DNA of 40,603 nucleotides. Source: Verrucomicrobiota bacterium. Lineage in GTDB: Bacteria > Verrucomicrobiota > Verrucomicrobiia > Verrucomicrobiales > Verrucomicrobiaceae. The stretch lies in NCBI GenBank assembly GCA_026397605.1, contig JAPLUM010000770.1:1-40603 (forward strand). Direction: 5' to 3'. A program made the translations under genes and the position numbers. The number at the start of each line of letters is the position of its first letter. The stretch's first letter is position 1. Shown in pieces: positions 17,942-27,973 of the stretch. The notes below the pieces were generated by a model. The model had not been told where the DNA came from. It ran no database searches and worked only from the letters and a program-made list of their open reading frames with translations.

Positions 17942-20415
17942 GCGTTTTGGGTTGGTTGCAGAGTGAGTGGCATCAGGAAATGATCGTCGGTAAGTGACAG
18001 GGAGTTTGCGTTGAGCAGCTCTTGCAGGGCGACCTGATCCACAGCACCAGGCAAAAGATGACCGAGCGAAGATGCACGGTGACCGACCTGATTGCCCTCT
18101 TCGCCGGCTGGCATGATCGGATCAGGCACACTCGCGGTGATGAATGCGCCGTTGTTAGTGTCGATGAGGCCACGATAGACTCCTCCAGTCTCAGGTGTTG
18201 CTACATCGACCCCATCCCAGCACATGGCAAAACGGCCCACACGCGCCCAGTCGGGAATGGTTGGGACCTTACTCATGTCAGCGGCATTGCCGATGGCGAT
18301 CACACTGCTCTGGGCACAGGCGGCGACTGCTTCCATCGTCATCACCATGTGGATATCGGATTTGATTCTGGCATACGCCGTCAGGGTCTGGTGAATCGGG
18401 CTGCCAGCTACTGCAAGACAGAGCAGCGTGTCTCCCGTACGTGCCCACTCGATCTCCATCAGGCGCAGGGCATTGGCCGTGGCCTGTGGCACAGCATTGG
18501 GCACCGCAGAGTAGGCCTGGGCGCGGGAATCCAGCGCAGCGACAGTCAGATCAAACCATTGTCCGCGCACAGCCTCGACCGTGGCCGCACGAGCATCGAG
18601 CGGCACACCGAAATGCACGCTGACGGGATAGCGCAGGCTCTTGGGCCATTTTTTGAAGAACGTGCCGCCTTCAAAGGAAAAGATGGAGCCATAAATGCCC
18701 TCGAGATAAACCGGCACCACCTGTGCATCTCCCTGACGAGCCATTAGCTCAAAGCCTTTACGCAGCTCATTAAACATGCCGTGTCGGGTGATCTGGCCCT
18801 CAGGGAAAAGGCAGACGATCTGCCCCTCTTTCAAAGCCGCACCGACACTGCGGATGGCATCTTTTGCCCGTGTGGCTGAAATGGGCACAGTACCGACGAT
18901 GCGCAGGAACCAGGTGAGCCACTTGATGTTATAAAGCACGTCCCACATGACGAAGCGCACTTTTCGGTCACAGGCCGCTCCAATGAGTAGCGCATCGACA
19001 TAACTGACATGATTGGGCAGGAGCAAGACGCCTCCTGTTTTAGGCACTTGGGAGAGATTCACCGCCTTCACATCATAAGCAGAGCGGACGATGGTCAGCA
19101 GCACGAAGCGCAGGAAATCCTGACTCAAGAGTCGCGTCATGTAAACAGCAGCGACAATCGCCAAGGGCGCCAGCACAATCAGCTGCGTGGTGGCGGGCAC
19201 CTTCATAAGCAGCATCACTTTGACGACCGCGAGATTGGCCACGATGGACGCAATGCAGTCCATCAGATTCATAGCAGAAAGCACGCGTGCCAGTTCCTCA
19301 GGGGCACAGCGATTCTGCACAAAGGCATACAGAGGCGTCATAAAGGCACCGCCGGAAAAACCAATGCCTACCATGGCCAAATAAACCATCGGTCCCTGAT
19401 GCGGAGAAAGTCCGGCGGCGAGTGTGGCCAAGGCCATGCCGATGCCAGCAATCGGTACGATCCCGAGCTCGATCTTCCGCCTTGAGGCCAGGGAAGCCAC
19501 TGCGCTGCCGAGGATCACACCCAGGCCGAGCATGGCGGCCATGGTCGAAAGGGCAGACGATGCTGCTGCTGCGTTACCGACATGCCGCTCGTGACTCAAT
19601 GTTACTAGGATGGAGCCGACGGCATTCGACATGAACCAAAAGTAACTGACGCCAATAGCCGCCAATTTGATGGGGCGATTGCCGAACACCAATTTCAAAT
19701 GCGTGAAGTGCTCAAACAAGACACCATTGTGAAACTTCACCGCTGCATGTTCTGGGGTGCGCTGCACGGCGAGTGCACCGGGAATTTGCAGCAGCGCTAA
19801 TCCACTGACCACCAGCATCGGCACCCAAACAGCAGACCAGGGATCATTCAGCTCTGCCAACCGCTGACCAAACCAACTACCCCCAGCCCACATGCCACTG
19901 AGGATGCCAAGAAACATGGTCATCTGCAGCATCCCATTCGCTGAACCTAGACGACGATCGCCGACCAGTTCCTTGATAATGCCCATCTTCGCAGGGCTGA
20001 AAAACGCAGCTTGAGTGGCCAATAAAAAGAACGCTAACAAACTCAGCCAGAGAGTAAGCTTGGCTTCATGCAGCGCAATCGCGGCGATGAAAGCAGCAAA
20101 GACAATCACCTGCGCGATCTGCATCCAGACGATCACGCGTTGCTTTGAGTAATGATCGCTGAGCCAACCGGCCAGCGGCGCAAAGAAGATATAGGGCACG
20201 GAAAATATGGCTCCGAGATACACCTGCATTGAGTCACCCAAGTCCGTGCCATGAGCCACCGCGCCAGCAAAGGCGATGAGCAGCATCTTTACAAAGTTAT
20301 CATTAAAAGCATTCAGCGACTGCACGCCCAGCACGAGCCAGAGAGACCGCCGATTCTGTGGCGGCAGTTCTGGCAGATCATTCAGCGATACGGTTTCAGC
20401 GGGAATTTCAGACAT
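17938..20415 (-). CDS. MFS transporter fused to PlsC-type acyltransferase (LplT/Aas-like) with about 190-aa C-terminal region
   Basis: N-terminal 12-TM MFS; PlsC motifs NHVSYVDALL (HX4D) and FPEGQIT. ATG at 20415 preferred over the TTG start of the track ORF. Confidence 0.9.
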   Translation of the reverse strand: MSEIPAETVSLNDLPELPPQNRRSLWLVLGVQSLNAFNDNFVKMLLIAFAGAVAHGTDLGDSMQVYLGAIFSVPYIFFAPLAGWLSDHYSKQRVIVWMQIAQVIVFAAFIAAIALHEAKLTLWLSLLAFFLLATQAAFFSPAKMGIIKELVGDRRLGSANGMLQMTMFLGILSGMWAGGSWFGQRLAELNDPWSAVWVPMLVVSGLALLQIPGALAVQRTPEHAAVKFHNGVLFEHFTHLKLVFGNRPIKLAAIGVSYFWFMSNAVGSILVTLSHERHVGNAAAASSALSTMAAMLGLGVILGSAVASLASRRKIELGIVPIAGIGMALATLAAGLSPHQGPMVYLAMVGIGFSGGAFMTPLYAFVQNRCAPEELARVLSAMNLMDCIASIVANLAVVKVMLLMKVPATTQLIVLAPLAIVAAVYMTRLLSQDFLRFVLLTIVRSAYDVKAVNLSQVPKTGGVLLLPNHVSYVDALLIGAACDRKVRFVMWDVLYNIKWLTWFLRIVGTVPISATRAKDAIRSVGAALKEGQIVCLFPEGQITRHGMFNELRKGFELMARQGDAQVVPVYLEGIYGSIFSFEGGTFFKKWPKSLRYPVSVHFGVPLDARAATVEAVRGQWFDLTVAALDSRAQAYSAVPNAVPQATANALRLMEIEWARTGDTLLCLAVAGSPIHQTLTAYARIKSDIHMVMTMEAVAACAQSSVIAIGNAADMSKVPTIPDWARVGRFAMCWDGVDVATPETGGVYRGLIDTNNGAFITASVPDPIMPAGEEGNQVGHRASSLGHLLPGAVDQVALQELLNANSLSLTDDHFLMPLTLQPTQNA

Positions 20416-20573
20416 TCCCGCTAAATGAGGCAGAGGATGGGCCAAGTTTCCAGATGAAAGACTCAATCTTCTTGCCTCTAGCCTGCGACACTGGAAGATA
20501 AACCCTCATTTATACCAGTTTCGCCTGCTAGGAAAAGCAGCCAAAAAACTCTAACCCTCGTTCAAGCGCCACG

Positions 20574-21005
20574 ATGAAAGAAACGGACCTCCTCGAAAAA
20601 CTCAGGAAGATCGAGCGGCTCTATGCTGGGGCGGCAACCGCTGGTGAAAAAGAAGCTGCTGCCGAGGCTATGAACCGAATCAGGAATCGGTTGGGGGAAG
20701 TGGCTAAGGTGGATAAACCCATTGAGTTCAAATTCACGCTCATGGACGGCTGGGCAAAGAAGCTCTTCATCGCCCTGCTTCGGCGTTACGATCTAAAACC
20801 GTACCGTTACTCTAGGCAACGCCGCAATACCGTCATGGTGCGGGTGCCGCGCAGCTTTGTAAATGAGACCCTGTGGCCAGAGTTTCTGGAACTCAGTGCG
20901 GTGCTCAAAACTTACCTCGAAGACGTCACCAACCGCGTCATTGCTGACGTCATCCATGAAGATACAGGGGATGAGGAAGTGGTGGCAGGAGAATATTTAG
21001 AGTGA
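20574..21005 (+). CDS. Conserved hypothetical protein (weak resemblance to DUF2786-type N-terminus)
   Basis: 143-aa ORF with a coherent protein: LLEKLRKIERLYAGAATAGEKEAAAEAMNRIRNRLGE. Confidence 0.75.
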   Translation: MKETDLLEKLRKIERLYAGAATAGEKEAAAEAMNRIRNRLGEVAKVDKPIEFKFTLMDGWAKKLFIALLRRYDLKPYRYSRQRRNTVMVRVPRSFVNETLWPEFLELSAVLKTYLEDVTNRVIADVIHEDTGDEEVVAGEYLE

Positions 21006-21036
21006 TCAAGAAAAACACTCGTCATCGTCATCTGGG

Positions 21037-22032
21037 ATGCTAGCGTTCTCACTCAAAATGAAATTTGGCATAACCTTGATGGGGACGGCACTCGCTGGGT
21101 GCTTCAGTAGTGTGATCGCGGTGGATGCACCAGACACACGGCGTGTGGTTTTTAAAAATGGCACGGAAATGCGTGGTCAGCTGCTTCGAGAGCGTGATGA
21201 TGCCGTGCTGGTCGACCTCGGCTTCACCGTGCTGAGCGTCCCGCGTGCAGAGATCGCCTCTCTAGAAAAGGTGGCTGATGCACAGGCTTTGGTGGCCTCG
21301 GCAGCCACGGGAGAAGACATTTATTTTGTCGAGCCAGGTCGTGAGCCTCTAGCGGTGGAAAAGAATGTGGAGCGTGTGGCAGAGGCTGTGGTGCAGATCC
21401 AGACGGCTTCAGGGCTGGGCTCGGGCTTCATCATCAATAAACTCGGCTACGTGATTACCAATCAGCACGTCATCGCCGGTGAACGTGAGATCACCGTGAT
21501 GGTCTATCGGAAGCGGCCAGGCGGGCTGGAGAAGCAGGTCTTCACGAAGGTCAAAATCATTGCCATGAACGGTTTCCTGGATCTGGCCATCCTGCAAATC
21601 GATGATCCAGCTGCCGAATCCCTACCCTTCGTGCCCATGGGCGATTCAGATGCTCTCACACAGGGTCAGCATGTCTTTGCCATTGGCAGTCCACTGGGGC
21701 TGGAGCGCACCGTTTCTCAAGGCATCGTCAGCATCAAAGCCCGCGAAAGCGGAGGCCGCTGGTACATCCAGAGCACCACGCAGATCAATCCTGGCAACTC
21801 CGGTGGACCGCTCTTCAATAGCCGTGGTGAAGTAGTGGGCGTGAACAACATGAAGTCCGCAGGCATTGGTGTCGAAGGGCTGGGCTTCTCCATCCCAGCC
21901 AACGTTTTGAAGCTCTTCCTGAAGAACCGAGACGCCTTTGCCTTTGATCCGCGCAATCCCAATGCGGGCTTCCGCTATCTGCCACCACCTGCCACGGCGG
22001 AAGCTAAACCTGAAACTCCCAAAGAACCCTAA
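21037..22032 (+). CDS. Secreted trypsin-like (S1C/DegP-type) serine protease
   Basis: Catalytic triad VITNQHVI / FLDLAILQID / INPGNSGGPLFN. Start could be 21037 or ATG at 21058. Confidence 0.93.
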   Translation: MLAFSLKMKFGITLMGTALAGCFSSVIAVDAPDTRRVVFKNGTEMRGQLLRERDDAVLVDLGFTVLSVPRAEIASLEKVADAQALVASAATGEDIYFVEPGREPLAVEKNVERVAEAVVQIQTASGLGSGFIINKLGYVITNQHVIAGEREITVMVYRKRPGGLEKQVFTKVKIIAMNGFLDLAILQIDDPAAESLPFVPMGDSDALTQGQHVFAIGSPLGLERTVSQGIVSIKARESGGRWYIQSTTQINPGNSGGPLFNSRGEVVGVNNMKSAGIGVEGLGFSIPANVLKLFLKNRDAFAFDPRNPNAGFRYLPPPATAEAKPETPKEP

Positions 22033-22055
22033 TCGACCTTCACCACCTATTTTTC

Positions 22056-23873
22056 ATGAAAACAATCGCCCTCACCTTCCTCACCGCCCTTGCCTTTGTC
22101 CTGCCTGCTCGTGCAGATAAGCTGGATCAATGGTACAAACTGCTGCCGAAAAACACACTCGGGGTCATTTCCATCAAAGATGCCCGGGAATTAACCGCCG
22201 ACTGGCAGAAGGGCGGCTTTGCCAAAATGATGGAAGATCCTGAATTTAAAAAATGGGTGGCTCCTGGCATGAAGGATGGCGAGTTGGCGTTTGAGAAAGG
22301 CTTCAAAGAAGATGTCGGAGAAAGCATGGGCGACTTTTTGAAGCGCTTTCAAGGCTCGGTCATGATCGCCATCGCAGCGGATTCACCCGAAGACTTTAAA
22401 GATGTTGGCGGACCTGCTGTGGCACTCATCGAGGTGGGTGATCAAGAGGCTAAGATCGATGAACTCTGGCAGCATAACTTTGAAAGTGAGATCCAGAGAA
22501 ACAGCGCCTTGAAGAAAATCACCAAGGACATCGGCGGCGCAACCGTGCAGATTTTAGCCGAGTCAGACGCTCCCGATGCAGAGTGGAAACTGGCCCACAC
22601 CTTTGTGGATGGAGTCATGATTTTAGGAGTCCGCGAATCAATGTTTGAGCACTTCATCCCCGCTCTAAAAACGGGCACAGCTGACAGCTCAGAAGTCGTC
22701 ACGGGTCATCTCACCCGCCTCGCTGAGCAGAGCGAGGGAAATGCCGACATCACGATCTATGCCAATGCAGAGACCCTCATGAAGTGGATGGAAAACAGCC
22801 TCAGCGAGGCAACCAAGAACGGCCAAAAAGCGGCCATGCCAATCGATCCCAGCATGATCATCAGCGCTCTGGGAGTGGCCGAATTCCAATCCCTCGGCTT
22901 CATGATCGATTTTTCAGAGACGCAATCCCGAGTGGACATGGCCATCCTGCATCCAGAAAAGCTAGAAGGCATTTTGTCTCTCATGCAGGGCGGCAGCACC
23001 GAAGTAAATCTGCCCGCCTTCATTCCTGCAGATGCCCTCAGCGGGCAAGTCACCAACCAGAGCCTGGGTGCCATCTATGACGGACTCTTGGCCATGGTCG
23101 GTAAGCTTGGCCCCATGGCCATGATGGCCACCATGCAGATCTCCCAGATGGAGCAGCAGCTGGGCTTCAAAATCAAAGAAGACCTCTTCGCGAGCTTGGA
23201 AGAGGAGAACGTCCAAATCGTGGATGGTAGCGCCTTAGACCAAAGGCAAGTCATCGGCTTGAAAGTCAAAGACCGTGCCCGTCTCGGTGGAGCTTTGGAT
23301 GGCCTGAAGCGCTTCATTGGTCAAGGCTTTGGCGCTTTTGAAGACTCCGAATTCCTTGGACACACCATCAGCCTCTTCAAAGCCACAGCCGCTCAGGCTG
23401 CCCCCGGCGCTAAGTCCACAGAGATCGCTTACTGTCTGACGGATGACTATTTGTTCTTCAGCATCGGTCAGCAAGATCTGCTGAAGAAAGTGCTCACCCG
23501 CTTGAAAGAAGCTGGTGAACCAAGCATCTGGGATGCCCCACGCACCCAGGAACTCATGGCCATGATGCCCAAAGGCTACAGTAGCGTAGGAGTGTCTGAT
23601 GCTAGCAAGCAGATCAACCTGATCCTAGAGGCTATGAGCACCGTGCAAAAACAAACCGGTGGCAGCAAAAAGAAACCAAGCGCCAGCAAAAGCAAAGGCC
23701 CGAAAGGCGAAGGCTTTGCTTTACCTGAAGCAGATAGCTTCTTTGATTCAAAAGCCCAACCATCCGAGGAGATGTTCAAGAAATACTTCGGCACAGTGGT
23801 CAGCGGTGGCTACGCCAAACCTGGAGCCTTGCATTGGCGCATGCTTTCAAAGCCCGTCGAAGCTGCTCAGTAG
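22056..23873 (+). CDS. Secreted conserved hypothetical protein
   Basis: 605 aa, signal peptide MKTIALTFLTALAFVLPARA, no recognised domain; 24 bp from the next gene. Confidence 0.85.
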   Translation: MKTIALTFLTALAFVLPARADKLDQWYKLLPKNTLGVISIKDARELTADWQKGGFAKMMEDPEFKKWVAPGMKDGELAFEKGFKEDVGESMGDFLKRFQGSVMIAIAADSPEDFKDVGGPAVALIEVGDQEAKIDELWQHNFESEIQRNSALKKITKDIGGATVQILAESDAPDAEWKLAHTFVDGVMILGVRESMFEHFIPALKTGTADSSEVVTGHLTRLAEQSEGNADITIYANAETLMKWMENSLSEATKNGQKAAMPIDPSMIISALGVAEFQSLGFMIDFSETQSRVDMAILHPEKLEGILSLMQGGSTEVNLPAFIPADALSGQVTNQSLGAIYDGLLAMVGKLGPMAMMATMQISQMEQQLGFKIKEDLFASLEEENVQIVDGSALDQRQVIGLKVKDRARLGGALDGLKRFIGQGFGAFEDSEFLGHTISLFKATAAQAAPGAKSTEIAYCLTDDYLFFSIGQQDLLKKVLTRLKEAGEPSIWDAPRTQELMAMMPKGYSSVGVSDASKQINLILEAMSTVQKQTGGSKKKPSASKSKGPKGEGFALPEADSFFDSKAQPSEEMFKKYFGTVVSGGYAKPGALHWRMLSKPVEAAQ

Positions 23874-23897
23874 TCTTTCATTCCTTAAAATCATCTC

Positions 23898-26147
23898 ATG
23901 CGCTCACTTGCTTTCCTGGTTCTCACAGCCAGCGCCTTTGCTGCTGATCCCTTGTATTTTGACGGCCCCGAAGTCGTGAAGCTGGACTGGAACACGATCT
24001 GTCCACGCACGGGTGACTTCAATGGAGATGGCTTAGCCGACATCGTGGTCATCAATCAAGATCGTGCCAGGATCGAATTTCTGCTTCAGCGTAAAGACGG
24101 CATCCGGCCTGGCGATGCTGAGCGCAGCTCACGCACCGACCGTTGGAATCCGATCCTGGAAGTGTCCCGCTTTGATAAGCAGCCACTTGTGATCAGTCAC
24201 AGCGCCTTTGCGCTCACGGTGGGTGATTGGAATGGCGATAAGCGCCCTGACATCGCCTACATCAGTGACGAAGAAAAGCTCGTGCTCCGCACCCAAGGCA
24301 GCAAGCCTGGGGACTGGGCACAGAAGAAAGAATTTGTCTTGGATTCCACCTCTGAAGATAGCGAGTCCCTGACCGCTGCCGATCTGAATGGTGACGGCAA
24401 AGCAGATCTCTCACTGCTAACCAAAACGCGCCTGATGGTCTGGCTGCAAACCAAGGAAGGCTGGGCCGAACCAAAGACTTACGTGCTCGGAGAACCTGAC
24501 TGTGGTGGTCTGCGCTGCACTGATCTGAATGGCGATAGCAAACCAGATCTCTTCTACACCGCCCCTGACGCAGATGCCCTCATGGTGCGCTTACAACAAG
24601 ACGGTTCCTTTGGCGAAGAGTGGCGTCTGGAGATCCCCAAGAGCCGCTGCTGGGTTCATCCGATCAAGCTTGGCAAGGATGCAGGTGTCGCCTGGATTCA
24701 CAATGCCACCAGCATGACAGAAATCGCCAAGCTGGCCACAGCAGAGGCCGAGCCCAATGCGGATCTCGCCTCAAGTATCCGCTACGCCATGCCTGCTAGC
24801 GATGCTAAAGGCGGCGCAGTCGCTTATGGTGACCTCAATGGCGATGCTATCTCTGACGTGATTTTGACAGAGGCCAAGAACGCGCGCCTCTGGTTCTTTG
24901 TCGGAGTCAAAGGTGGCTCCTTCCGCGAAGGGCGTGAGTTCCCTGCCCTCAGCGGCATTGAGTCCCTCGCCATCGCGGATGTGGATGGCGACTCGAAGAA
25001 CGAGCTGCTCGTGCTCAGCCCCGCCGAAAAATCCATCGGCATCGCTCGCTGGCAGAAGGACCGACTGGCCTATCCAGAAGTGATTCACCAGAGCACAGAT
25101 ACTCTTTTAACCCTGACCACAGGCAACATCACCGCTGACAAAAGCACGCACGTTTTTTGCCTGACCGAGCTAAAGAATAAAGTCTCTCTGCTCACCCTGA
25201 CCTGGATCGCAGGTGAAAAGAAATTTAAGTCCAGCAGCCAAGAACTGCCCAGCGCGCCAGCTAAACCCAATGCCCTGCGCATTGTTGATGCCAATCAAGA
25301 TGGACGCGGCGACTTGGCCTTGTTTGCCGCTCTCGCCCCCATGCAGATTCTGCTCAGTCAAACGGATGCTAAAGTGCCCTTTAAACGCGTAGAAGGATTG
25401 CCTGACACACTCGTCAATAAACTCAGCCCGCTAGCCTTCACCAGCGCCGATCTCAATGATGACGGCAAGGCGGAGATCATCATCGCCAAGGACCAACTCG
25501 CCCGCGCTTTTAAAGTCGGTGCAGACGGCAAAGCGGTGACGGTGGAGCAATTCAATGCCCCTGATTCCAGCGCCCAGCTCAGCGCCGTGTTCGTGAGAAA
25601 AAAGGAAGGCAAACTGCAAGTCCTCCTGGCAGATAGCAGCCAACAAAAGCTCCATGAAATGAGCGCAGGCACCGATGGTGTTTTCCGCGTATCTCATACC
25701 CATGCTTTGTCTTCCCTCTCGGCAGATCAAAGCCATTTGCTCGGAGATCGTCTGCTCATGATCGGAAAGACCAGCTTCGAACTCACACCACTGTCCGGCT
25801 CCTCAATGAAGCTAGAAACCGTGGTCTCTTTTGACAGTGAACTCAAGGACACCCAGCCCTCCGATCTCATCCCCGCAGCCTTTTCAGGAATGCCAAACGA
25901 TGACTTAGCGCTTGTCGATTTCAGCAAAAGCCGTGTCCTAGAAATCTTCCAACCCAGCGACAAAGCCCCGCCCGCTTGGAACAGCTCGATGTACTTCCGC
26001 ATCTTCGAAATCGACCCACATTTCCGAGGCAAAAGCGGTCTCGAAAACGAACCGCATGACTATGCCGCCATGGACCTCAACCAAGACGGCAAACTCGACC
26101 TCGCCTTATTGGTGCACGACCGCCTGCTCATTTACCTGCGGAAGTGA
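23898..26147 (+). CDS. FG-GAP/VCBS repeat protein, secreted
   Basis: Repeated Dx(D/N)xDGxxD motifs: DFNGDGLADI, DWNGDKRPDI, DLNGDGKADL, DLNGDSKPDL, DLNGDAISDV, DVDGDSKNEL, DANQDGRGDL, DLNDDGKAEI, DLNQDGKLDL. Confidence 0.93.
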   Translation: MRSLAFLVLTASAFAADPLYFDGPEVVKLDWNTICPRTGDFNGDGLADIVVINQDRARIEFLLQRKDGIRPGDAERSSRTDRWNPILEVSRFDKQPLVISHSAFALTVGDWNGDKRPDIAYISDEEKLVLRTQGSKPGDWAQKKEFVLDSTSEDSESLTAADLNGDGKADLSLLTKTRLMVWLQTKEGWAEPKTYVLGEPDCGGLRCTDLNGDSKPDLFYTAPDADALMVRLQQDGSFGEEWRLEIPKSRCWVHPIKLGKDAGVAWIHNATSMTEIAKLATAEAEPNADLASSIRYAMPASDAKGGAVAYGDLNGDAISDVILTEAKNARLWFFVGVKGGSFREGREFPALSGIESLAIADVDGDSKNELLVLSPAEKSIGIARWQKDRLAYPEVIHQSTDTLLTLTTGNITADKSTHVFCLTELKNKVSLLTLTWIAGEKKFKSSSQELPSAPAKPNALRIVDANQDGRGDLALFAALAPMQILLSQTDAKVPFKRVEGLPDTLVNKLSPLAFTSADLNDDGKAEIIIAKDQLARAFKVGADGKAVTVEQFNAPDSSAQLSAVFVRKKEGKLQVLLADSSQQKLHEMSAGTDGVFRVSHTHALSSLSADQSHLLGDRLLMIGKTSFELTPLSGSSMKLETVVSFDSELKDTQPSDLIPAAFSGMPNDDLALVDFSKSRVLEIFQPSDKAPPAWNSSMYFRIFEIDPHFRGKSGLENEPHDYAAMDLNQDGKLDLALLVHDRLLIYLRK

Positions 26148-26225
26148 GCGTGGTGGGTGGCGATAGAGATAGCTGAGGCTACTTGGTAGTTGCGCGCTTT
26201 CATGAAGCCGCCACGATGCAGGTTC

Positions 26226-27773
26226 ATGCCGGATATCGTTCTCGCCACGCTTAATGCTAAGTACATTCACGCTTCCTTCGGGCTTCGCTACCTCATGGCG
26301 AATCTAGGGGATCTGCGGGAGCGGGCGTGCATGGCGGAGTTCATCATCAATCAGCAACCGCTGGAGATCGTGGAAGCGGTGCTGGCGCATGAACCGCGCA
26401 TTGTTGGCTTTGGCGTTTATATTTGGAATGTGGAGCAGACGACAGAGGTGGTGGCACTGCTGAAACGTATCCGACCTGAGTTAATCATCATCCTGGGTGG
26501 GCCGGAGGTTTCTTATGAAACAGAAGAACAGGAGATCGTGGCTCTAGCAGATTATGTGATCACAGGTGAGGCAGATGTGAAGTTCGCCGAGGTATGTCGA
26601 GGGCTTCTGAATGGCGAATCAAGCCCAGAGCCCGATAGTCATTCGTCATCTCCAAAGATCGTCGCGGCTGAATTACCGGCGCTGAACAATTTAGCGTCTC
26701 CCTATGAACTCTATACGGATGATGACCTCAAAAACCGCGTCATCTATGTGGAAGCATCACGTGGCTGCCCGTTCACTTGCGAGTTCTGTTTGTCGTCTCT
26801 CGACATCCCTGTGAGAGCCTTTAATACAGAGGCTTTTTTAGCGTCGATGCAGCGCCTTTTAGATCGTGGGGTGAAGCAGTTCAAGTTTGTGGATCGCACC
26901 TTCAATCTTCATCTGCCGACGAGCATGGGCATTTTGCAATTCTTCCTGGATCGCTGGCATGAAGGCTTATTCCTGCACTTTGAAATGGTGCCTGATCGTC
27001 TGCCTGAGCAGCTGCGCGCCCTGATCAAACAATTCCCGCCGGGAGTGGTGCAGTTTGAAGTCGGCATCCAGACCTTTGATGATGCGACATCCAAGAACAT
27101 CAGTCGCCGACAGAACCTAGATCGGATGGCGGACAACTTTCGCTTTTTGCGTGAAGAGACTGGAGTCCACATCCATGCAGATCTCATCGTGGGGCTGCCT
27201 GGGGAAGACGTGGAAAGCTTTGGGCGCGGTTTTGATCGGCTGGTGCGGATGAATCCGCAGGAGATCCAAGTCGGCATCCTGAAACGACTGCGTGGCACGC
27301 CAATCATACGACATGATGCTGAATACCACATGGTCTATGCGCCACATCCACCGTATGAGATCCTCTCTACACGGGATATTTCTTTTCCAGAGATGCAGCG
27401 TATGAGACGCTTTGCCCGCTACTGGGATCTAGTGGCAAACAGCGGTAACTTCACCGGCACGCTACAGCTTCTTTGGCGGGATGAAGCATCTCCATTCACC
27501 GAGTTTATGCGCTTTAGCGACTGGCTACACACGACTCTTCGGCGCACGCACATGATCGCCCTGCACGTCATCGCTCAGAGCTTGTTTGATTTTTTGATTC
27601 AGGAAAGCGGTGTGGATCTTGAACTAGCAGCGACGACTTTGGAGGCTGACTGGCATCGCACACCGAGCCGCGAGGCGCTGAGCCTGCGTGGCAAAGTGGC
27701 CTCTGCTGAAAAACCTGCTGCTCTGCGTGCAGCACGTCGTCAGGCACGACATGCTCAGCTAGGCAGTGCTTGA
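26226..27773 (+). CDS. B12-binding radical SAM protein (DUF4080-type)
   Basis: [22 protein letters not shown]-terminus; [13 protein letters not shown] (CxxxCxxC); [21 protein letters not shown] at 26226 preferred. Confidence 0.92.
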   Translation: MPDIVLATLNAKYIHASFGLRYLMANLGDLRERACMAEFIINQQPLEIVEAVLAHEPRIVGFGVYIWNVEQTTEVVALLKRIRPELIIILGGPEVSYETEEQEIVALADYVITGEADVKFAEVCRGLLNGESSPEPDSHSSSPKIVAAELPALNNLASPYELYTDDDLKNRVIYVEASRGCPFTCEFCLSSLDIPVRAFNTEAFLASMQRLLDRGVKQFKFVDRTFNLHLPTSMGILQFFLDRWHEGLFLHFEMVPDRLPEQLRALIKQFPPGVVQFEVGIQTFDDATSKNISRRQNLDRMADNFRFLREETGVHIHADLIVGLPGEDVESFGRGFDRLVRMNPQEIQVGILKRLRGTPIIRHDAEYHMVYAPHPPYEILSTRDISFPEMQRMRRFARYWDLVANSGNFTGTLQLLWRDEASPFTEFMRFSDWLHTTLRRTHMIALHVIAQSLFDFLIQESGVDLELAATTLEADWHRTPSREALSLRGKVASAEKPAALRAARRQARHAQLGSA

Positions 27774-27799
27774 AAACTCCAGGTGTCTTGATAGGGCGA

Positions 27800-27930
27800 A
27801 GCAAAGTATTCCTCTCGCTCCGCGAGAGGCTCTTTGAGCTCGGCTAAATCGAATGCCTTCATTGTTTGGTCGTGGGCTCGTTTATCGACATCAAAAGGCT
27901 CATCTTGCGGAGCAAGATGGCTACTTTGCT
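27800..27930. repeat. BIME-like inverted pair of REP-type hairpins
   Basis: Plus: AGCAAAGTATTCCTCTCGC-TCC-GCGAGAGG (27800-27829). Minus: AGCAAAGTAGCCATCTTGC-TCC-GCAAGATG (27930-27901). Each has an 8-bp perfect stem; the copies match at 24/30 positions, with paired (compensatory) stem changes. Confidence 0.85.
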
Positions 27931-27973
27931 GGCGCATCATCCATACCTCTGATGAAATGTCACTGAAGGGTGT

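Noticed and set aside
27755-27940. 61-aa minus-strand ORF between the radical SAM and YHYH genes, and the overlapping plus-strand ORF 27834-28094
   Set aside because: It spans the BIME-like hairpin pair; the coding potential is best explained by the repeat element, and no family is recognisable.
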